Below the pieces are notes generated by a model. It did no database searches. It was not told where the DNA came from and saw only the letters and a list, made by a program, of their open reading frames with translations. Made by a program: the position numbers and the translations under genes. Positions 13,902 through 18,008 of a stretch of DNA of 18,008 nt are shown one piece after another (within the stretch, counting starts at the first letter, position 1; each line of letters opens with the position of its first letter). Source of the stretch: Flavobacteriales bacterium (GTDB lineage: Bacteria > Bacteroidota > Bacteroidia > Flavobacteriales_D > SKUL01). Location of the stretch: positions 1 through 18,008 of the forward strand of contig SKUL01000222.1 in the NCBI GenBank assembly GCA_007129985.1, written 5' to 3'.

Positions 13902-15143
13902 TTATTCATACCGGAGCGACTCAATAGGGTCAAGTTGCGCCGCCTTGCTCGCCGGGTAATAACCTGACGCCACGCCCACAATAAAGCACAATATTACGCC
14001 CAGAGCTATCCAGGCCCAGGGAATGATAAATCCGCTACCGATGGCGGCACCTACCAGATTCCCAATGGCTATACCCAACACAATCCCCACCAGGCCACCA
14101 ATTTGGCCGATAACTACAGACTCCGCCAAAAACTGCCGACGAATGAGCTGACTGCTCGCTCCTATGGCTTTGCGCACACCTATTTCTCGCGTGCGCTCTG
14201 TAACCGAAACCAACATAATGTTCATCAAACCGATGGCAGCACCGAGTAAGGTAATCAACCCAATGACCGTAGCGATAATCTGAATTTCTGCGGTTTTTTC
14301 AATCACGAAATTCGAGATACTGTCGCTCTTTACTACCGCAAAAGAGTTGGATGCACCGAGGCGGTCACCGCGGATAATCCTAAAAACTCCTTCTGCTTCA
14401 GCAAACGCCGGCGCTACCTGCTCAGGTCGTTCAACCTGTACTGTCACAACATAGCTCGTTCGTTGAGTGGCATAGTTAAGTTTTACGTGCGTAACCGGAA
14501 CAAGGCACATATTGTCGCCGCTGAAACCTACACTACTTCCTTTGGTCTCCAAAACACCAATCACCTGGTAGCGAGCGCTGCCTATAGAAATGTACTTTCC
14601 TACAGGATCATCGGCTGGACTGAACACCTTGCGTACCACGTTGCCCCCGATGATGACAACGTTGGCTCCTTTTTCCATTTCAAACTGGGAAAAATTCCGT
14701 CCTCGCTCGAGTTTATAGCCTGCGGTTACAAGATAATTCTCATCGCCACCCATCACAGAAATATTGGGGTCAGACTTTGTTGACTGATACTTTACAGTGG
14801 CTATTTGAGACGCCATGGCAGAAATGGCAATGGTTGAGGGGTAGTGAAAATCCTGCTTAAATCGCAAGGCCTCGTCATAGGTGATGGGCGGATTCTGACG
14901 CTGTGCCCGTCCGCTTTCCGAGGAACGCCCCATCATTGAGCGATATCGGATATTAAAAGAATTGGAACCCATCTGTGCAAACTCGCTCGAAAGCTTGTCC
15001 TTGATGGCGTCAATAGAAGTGAGAATACCAACAAGCGCTGTAATACCCACAGCGATGATCAACACAGTAAGGGTGGTGCGCAATGCTTGACTCCGCACAG
15101 CCCGAAAAGCAATTTTCATGTTCTCTTTCTCAATTCCGAGCAT
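13902..15143 (-). CDS. MacB/FtsX-type ABC transporter permease
   Basis: The 413-residue protein has the four-helix MacB topology: TM1 near residues 20-42 (LTVLIIAVGITALVGIL), a periplasmic MacB_PCD-like domain (~45-270, with VMGGDENYLVTAGYKLERGR and VGKYISIGSARYQVIGV), then three helices (~283-310, ~335-365, ~372-395) of an FtsX domain. The cytoplasmic coupling loop NIMLVSVTERTREIGVRKA and the C-terminus GYYPASKAAQLDPIESLRYE are textbook. Such permeases need a separate ATPase for mechanotransmission, lipoprotein or peptide export; none is encoded in this window, so the partner is encoded elsewhere or just outside. I choose the ATG at 15143 because the preceding MLGIEKEN segment fits the family and a TAATTTTG box lies 4 nt upstream; the alternative Met at 15119 would leave a 28-nt leader. 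Confidence 0.95.
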   Translation of the reverse strand: MLGIEKENMKIAFRAVRSQALRTTLTVLIIAVGITALVGILTSIDAIKDKLSSEFAQMGSNSFNIRYRSMMGRSSESGRAQRQNPPITYDEALRFKQDFHYPSTIAISAMASQIATVKYQSTKSDPNISVMGGDENYLVTAGYKLERGRNFSQFEMEKGANVVIIGGNVVRKVFSPADDPVGKYISIGSARYQVIGVLETKGSSVGFSGDNMCLVPVTHVKLNYATQRTSYVVTVQVERPEQVAPAFAEAEGVFRIIRGDRLGASNSFAVVKSDSISNFVIEKTAEIQIIATVIGLITLLGAAIGLMNIMLVSVTERTREIGVRKAIGASSQLIRRQFLAESVVIGQIGGLVGIVLGIAIGNLVGAAIGSGFIIPWAWIALGVILCFIVGVASGYYPASKAAQLDPIESLRYE

Positions 15144-15147
15144 ACCG

Positions 15148-15155
15148 CAAAATTA
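15148..15155 (-). promoter_or_regulatory. Bacteroidota -7 promoter box for the ABC permease
   Basis: TAATTTTG on the minus strand matches TAnnTTTG exactly and lies 4 nt upstream of the ATG at 15143. This implies a leaderless transcript from that ATG or a short leader if the Met at 15119 is used. No convincing -33 TTG at the usual distance. Confidence 0.5.
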
Positions 15156-15200
15156 TGAGCACAAGGTAGGTATAAAGCCCAAAAATCCGATAGGAATTTT

Positions 15201-15208
15201 TACCTTCG
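15201..15208 (+). promoter_or_regulatory. Candidate -7 box for aconitase
   Basis: TACCTTCG differs from TAnnTTTG at one position and lies 43 nt before the aconitase ATG, giving a leader of roughly 35-40 nt. It lies in the 108-nt divergent gap with the ABC permease gene. No -33 TTG is apparent. Confidence 0.35.
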
Positions 15209-15251
15209 CGACCCAGAAAAAGCACGATTTTCCGCAATAAAAACAGAAGTA

Positions 15252-17522
15252 ATGGTATTTGATCTCGATATGATTCAGAAGGTGTACGCCGCCTATCCCG
15301 ATAAAGTAGAAGCTGCACGAAAGGTACTGGGGCGCCCCCTTACTGCCACAGAAAAAATATTGTACACCCACCTCTGGCGAGGCAATGCAACAGAAGTATA
15401 TGAACGGGGTAACTCATACGTTGACTTTGCTCCCGACCGCGTAGCCATGCAAGACGCCACCGCGCAAATGGCGCTGTTGCAATTTATGCAGGCAGGGCGC
15501 AAAAAAGCAGCGGTACCTTCAACGGTACACTGTGATCACCTCATCCTTGCGCGCGTGGGTGCTGACAAAGACCTTCAGGATTCCATCAACAAAAACAACG
15601 AGGTATTCAACTTCCTCTCTTCCGTATCCAATAAATACGGCATCGGTTTCTGGAAGCCGGGTGCCGGAATTATTCACCAGGTTGTACTCGAAAACTACGC
15701 CTTTCCCGGCGGAATGATGATTGGTACCGACTCGCACACCGTAAATGCCGGTGGTTTGGGTATGGTGGCCATCGGAGTAGGTGGTGCTGACGCTGTGGAC
15801 GTAATGGCCGGTATGCCCTGGGAACTCAAATTCCCCAAGCTGATTGGTGTGAAACTCACCGGCAAGCTCAACGGATGGACCTCTGCGAAAGATGTGATTT
15901 TGAAAGTAGCCGGAATCCTCACGGTAAAAGGTGGAACAGGCTGCATCGTTGAATACTTTGGCGAAGGGGCAGAATCGCTTTCCTGCACCGGAAAAGGAAC
16001 GATTTGCAACATGGGTGCTGAAATCGGAGCGACCACCTCTACTTTTGGTTACGACGAATCTATGGAGCGATACCTCCGTGCTACCGGTCGTGCTGATGTT
16101 GCCGAACTCGCCAACGGAATTCGCGAGCACCTCACAGCAGATGCAGAAGTATATGCCAATCCGGAAAAGTACTTTGACCAACTTATTGAGATCAACTTGT
16201 CAGAATTGGAGCCCCACCTGAACGGGCCGTTTACTCCCGACCTGGCTACTCCCCTCTCCAAAGTGAGAGAAGAAGCGGAGAAAAACGGCTGGCCAACCAA
16301 GGTTGAGGTTGGTTTGATTGGTTCGTGTACCAACTCTTCTTATGAAGACCTAACACGCGCGGCTTCGGTTGCGAAGCAGGCCGGAAAGAAAAACCTGAAA
16401 GTAAAATCAGAATTCACCATCACCCCGGGCTCGGAGCAGGTTCGCTATACCGCTCAGCGCGATGGCTTGCTGGATATTTTTGATGAAATTGGAGGAGTGG
16501 TTTTGGCCAATGCCTGCGGGCCTTGCATCGGTCAGTGGGACCGTGCCGGTGCTAACAAGCAGGAAAAAAACACCATTGTTCACTCCTTTAACCGAAACTT
16601 CTCGAAACGAGCGGACGGAAACCCCAACACCCACGCATTTGTAGGCTCGCCCGAAGTAGTAACCGCCATTGCCATTGCCGGTGATCTGGGATTCAACCCC
16701 GTTACCGACAAACTCATCAATGAAAACGGCGAGGAAGTATTGCTTGAAGCACCCACCGGAATTGAACTTCCTGAAAAAGGCTTCGACGTGGAAGATGCCG
16801 GCTACCAGGCTCCCGCCGAAGATGGAAGCGGGGTTGAGGTGGTTGTAAAAGATGATTCTGAGCGTCTTCAGCTCTTAGCAGCGTTTGAGCCATGGGACGG
16901 GAAAAACATCACCAACGCCCGATTGCTCATCAAAGCAAAGGGCAAATGTACCACTGACCACATTTCAATGGCGGGACCGTGGTTGCGTTACCGCGGACAT
17001 TTGGACAACATCGCCAACAACACCCTTACCGGAGCTGTCAACGCCTTTACCGATGTGGCGGGTGTAGTTCGCAATATGAATACCGGCGAGGAAGGTGAAG
17101 TGCCTGCCATTCAGCGGCAGTACAAAGCTGCGGGTGTGCCTACCATTGTAGTAGGAGATAGCAATTACGGTGAAGGGTCGTCTCGTGAACATGCGGCCAT
17201 GCAACCTCGTCATCTCGGCGTACGGGCTGTTTTGGTGAAGTCGTTTGCACGGATTCACGAAACCAACCTGAAAAAGCAAGGCATGCTGGCCCTCACCTTT
17301 GCCAACGAAGCAGATTACGACAAAATCCGCGAGGACGATGTAATCAACTTCCTCGATTTGGATCAGTTTGCTGAGGGTAAACCCATCAACATTGAGTTTG
17401 TGCACAGCGACGGCGCGAAGGATGTGATAACCACAAATCACACCTACAACAAGCAGCAAATTGGCTGGTTTCGCGCCGGATCTGCGCTCAACCTGATTAA
17501 ACTTCAGCAGGAAGGAGTCTAA
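15252..17522 (+). CDS. acn: Aconitate hydratase, mitochondrial type
   Basis: Aconitase interconverts citrate and isocitrate through cis-aconitate in the TCA cycle with a [4Fe-4S] cluster. The 756-residue protein matches the mitochondrial-type family rather than the longer AcnA/IRP (~890) or AcnB (~860) types. The cluster ligands are visible as Cys359 in IGSCTNSSYED and Cys422/Cys425 in ANACGPCIGQW, the same spacing as in animal mitochondrial aconitase. Other family marks are TVHCDHLI (~97-104), MIGTDSHTVNAGGLGMVAIGVGG (here shortened: TDSHTVN), and the swivel-domain GDSNYGEGSSREHAA (~637-651) and RIHETNLKKQG. The ATG at 15252 gives MVFDLDMIQKVY; no targeting peptide. The gene appears monocistronic with its own terminator. 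Confidence 0.97.
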   Translation: MVFDLDMIQKVYAAYPDKVEAARKVLGRPLTATEKILYTHLWRGNATEVYERGNSYVDFAPDRVAMQDATAQMALLQFMQAGRKKAAVPSTVHCDHLILARVGADKDLQDSINKNNEVFNFLSSVSNKYGIGFWKPGAGIIHQVVLENYAFPGGMMIGTDSHTVNAGGLGMVAIGVGGADAVDVMAGMPWELKFPKLIGVKLTGKLNGWTSAKDVILKVAGILTVKGGTGCIVEYFGEGAESLSCTGKGTICNMGAEIGATTSTFGYDESMERYLRATGRADVAELANGIREHLTADAEVYANPEKYFDQLIEINLSELEPHLNGPFTPDLATPLSKVREEAEKNGWPTKVEVGLIGSCTNSSYEDLTRAASVAKQAGKKNLKVKSEFTITPGSEQVRYTAQRDGLLDIFDEIGGVVLANACGPCIGQWDRAGANKQEKNTIVHSFNRNFSKRADGNPNTHAFVGSPEVVTAIAIAGDLGFNPVTDKLINENGEEVLLEAPTGIELPEKGFDVEDAGYQAPAEDGSGVEVVVKDDSERLQLLAAFEPWDGKNITNARLLIKAKGKCTTDHISMAGPWLRYRGHLDNIANNTLTGAVNAFTDVAGVVRNMNTGEEGEVPAIQRQYKAAGVPTIVVGDSNYGEGSSREHAAMQPRHLGVRAVLVKSFARIHETNLKKQGMLALTFANEADYDKIREDDVINFLDLDQFAEGKPINIEFVHSDGAKDVITTNHTYNKQQIGWFRAGSALNLIKLQQEGV

Positions 17523-17544
17523 GTATCGCTGCTAGAAAGAAATG

Positions 17545-17576
17545 AAAGGCCGGGGTTTCAAACTCCGGCCTTTTTT
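17545..17576 (+). terminator. Rho-independent terminator of aconitase
   Basis: AAAGGCCGG pairs with CCGGCCTTT (17565-17573), extended inward by further pairs, and is followed by a run of six Us (17571-17576). It starts 22 nt after the stop codon. The following ~145 nt (17580-17723) show no gene, RNA or repeat that I recognise before the next terminator. Confidence 0.92.
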
Positions 17577-17723
17577 GGTGGGCTCCCGTAACGCGCGGTT
17601 ATTCTTTAATGATGTGTTCAAGGCAGGATATTCGTCTTAAAGAGCCACTATCTCATATAATCAAGTAGCTCCTTCAAAGGATGATTAGCCCTATTCTCGC
17701 TGCATCATATAGTTATCATAACG

Positions 17724-17754
17724 AAAAAAGTCCCGGCACTTTCGCACCGGGACT
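17724..17754 (-). terminator. Rho-independent terminator of the T9SS cargo gene
   Basis: In minus-strand RNA AGUCCCGG pairs with CCGGGACU; inside, UGC and GUG pair with two G-U wobbles and close a GAAA tetraloop, giving eleven pairs. Six Us follow (17724-17729). The wobbles pair only in the minus-strand RNA, fixing its direction. It begins 25 nt after the stop codon of the partial gene at the right edge. Confidence 0.9.
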
Positions 17755-17779
17755 CTTAAAAGATGAGTTTGGCTGGCAA

Positions 17780-18008
17780 TTACTGCACCACCACTTTCAA
17801 TACACTTACTTCATCGTTCATAAGCATACGCACAAAGTACATTCCTCTGGCATCATCGCCCAAATTGATTTCCATTACTGTGTTAGGGTTCAACTGAACC
17901 TGCTCACCATAAACGGTTTTGCCGCTAATATCGAGTACATCCACTTGTACCAGACCGGCATCACCGGTGTAGTTAATGGTAAACTCACCGTTGTTCGGAT
18001 TGGGGAAC
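17780..18008 (-). CDS. C-terminal T9SS sorting domain of a secreted protein, partial
   Basis: Reading the minus strand from the right edge, an open frame of 75 codons ends in TAA at 17780-17782; the start lies beyond the window. It begins FPNPNNGEFTINYTG and continues through VDVLDISGKTVYGEQV, LGDDARGMYFVRM and ends VLKVVVQ. This is a type A C-terminal domain of type IX secretion: the PNPNNGEFTI opening, the GxYFVR-like strand and a hydrophobic last strand with Lys are diagnostic. The domain directs cargo through the T9SS outer-membrane translocon and is removed on surface attachment or release. The nature of the cargo cannot be seen. Its presence shows that the organism probably has a T9SS, found in Bacteroidota. 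Confidence 0.9.
   Translation of the reverse strand, partial: FPNPNNGEFTINYTGDAGLVQVDVLDISGKTVYGEQVQLNPNTVMEINLGDDARGMYFVRMLMNDEVSVLKVVVQ

Noticed and set aside
15519..16181. 220-codon minus-strand open frame inside aconitase
   Set aside because: Shadow of a strongly conserved gene whose catalytic residues are all present on the plus strand.
17580..17723. Gap between aconitase and T9SS gene terminators examined for tRNA, small RNA or attachment sites
   Set aside because: No cloverleaf, direct repeat or promoter-terminator pair is visible.

Overview
The window looks like a chromosomal segment of a Bacteroidota bacterium, most likely of the order Flavobacteriales, with a base composition near 50% GC. 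The evidence is (i) a type IX secretion C-terminal sorting domain running off the right edge, (ii) Bacteroidota-type promoter boxes (TAnnTTTG) in front of several genes combined with a lack of strong Shine-Dalgarno sequences, (iii) the gene order rpsF-rpsR-rplI without an intervening ssb or priB, and (iv) envelope proteins of Bacteroidota style (WG-repeat/TPR proteins, OmpA-family proteins with extra N-terminal domains). No mobile elements, CRISPR arrays, tRNA or rRNA genes were recognised, and coding is dense.

Layout from left to right. 1-1293 (+): 3' part of a multi-pass membrane protein, overlapping tail to tail with a GT2 polyprenyl-phosphate-type glycosyltransferase (1235-1951, -). 2033-3176 (-): trmD followed by rplS, with a clear rplS terminator. 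3177-3298: divergent promoter region. 3299-6221 (+): a secreted TPR-like protein, a terminator, and a large secreted protein combining YP-type helical repeats with about eleven WG repeats. 6218-7417 (-): an OmpA-family peptidoglycan-binding protein whose stop codon overlaps that of the WG protein. 7665-12612 (+): a probable three-gene operon of a second, divergent OmpA-like protein, a Wzc-like polysaccharide co-polymerase/tyrosine kinase, and a Wzx-like flippase (17-nt gap, then a 4-nt GTGA overlap). 12676-13890 (+): promoter, rpsF, rpsR, rplI and terminator. 13902-15143 (-): an orphan MacB/FtsX-type ABC permease. 15252-17522 (+): mitochondrial-type aconitase with terminator. 17780-18008 (-): C-terminal piece of a T9SS cargo protein with its own terminator.

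How the genes may work together: translation genes (trmD, rplS, rpsF, rpsR, rplI) and a TCA-cycle gene are interspersed with an envelope/surface-polysaccharide neighbourhood. The most coherent functional unit is OmpA-like protein, Wzc-like kinase, flippase, which suggests export or assembly of a surface polysaccharide. Polymerase, Wza-type exporter and initiating transferase are not in the window, so they would have to lie elsewhere.

I see no convincing wholly new system. The points most worth a second look are: promoters placed so close to start codons that leaderless mRNAs are implied (trmD, ABC permease); an RNA-strand-specific hairpin in front of rplS; the OmpA-like protein with an altered peptidoglycan-binding site inside a Wzc/Wzx operon; and the Gly-Tyr hexanucleotide repeat forming the phosphorylatable tail of the kinase.
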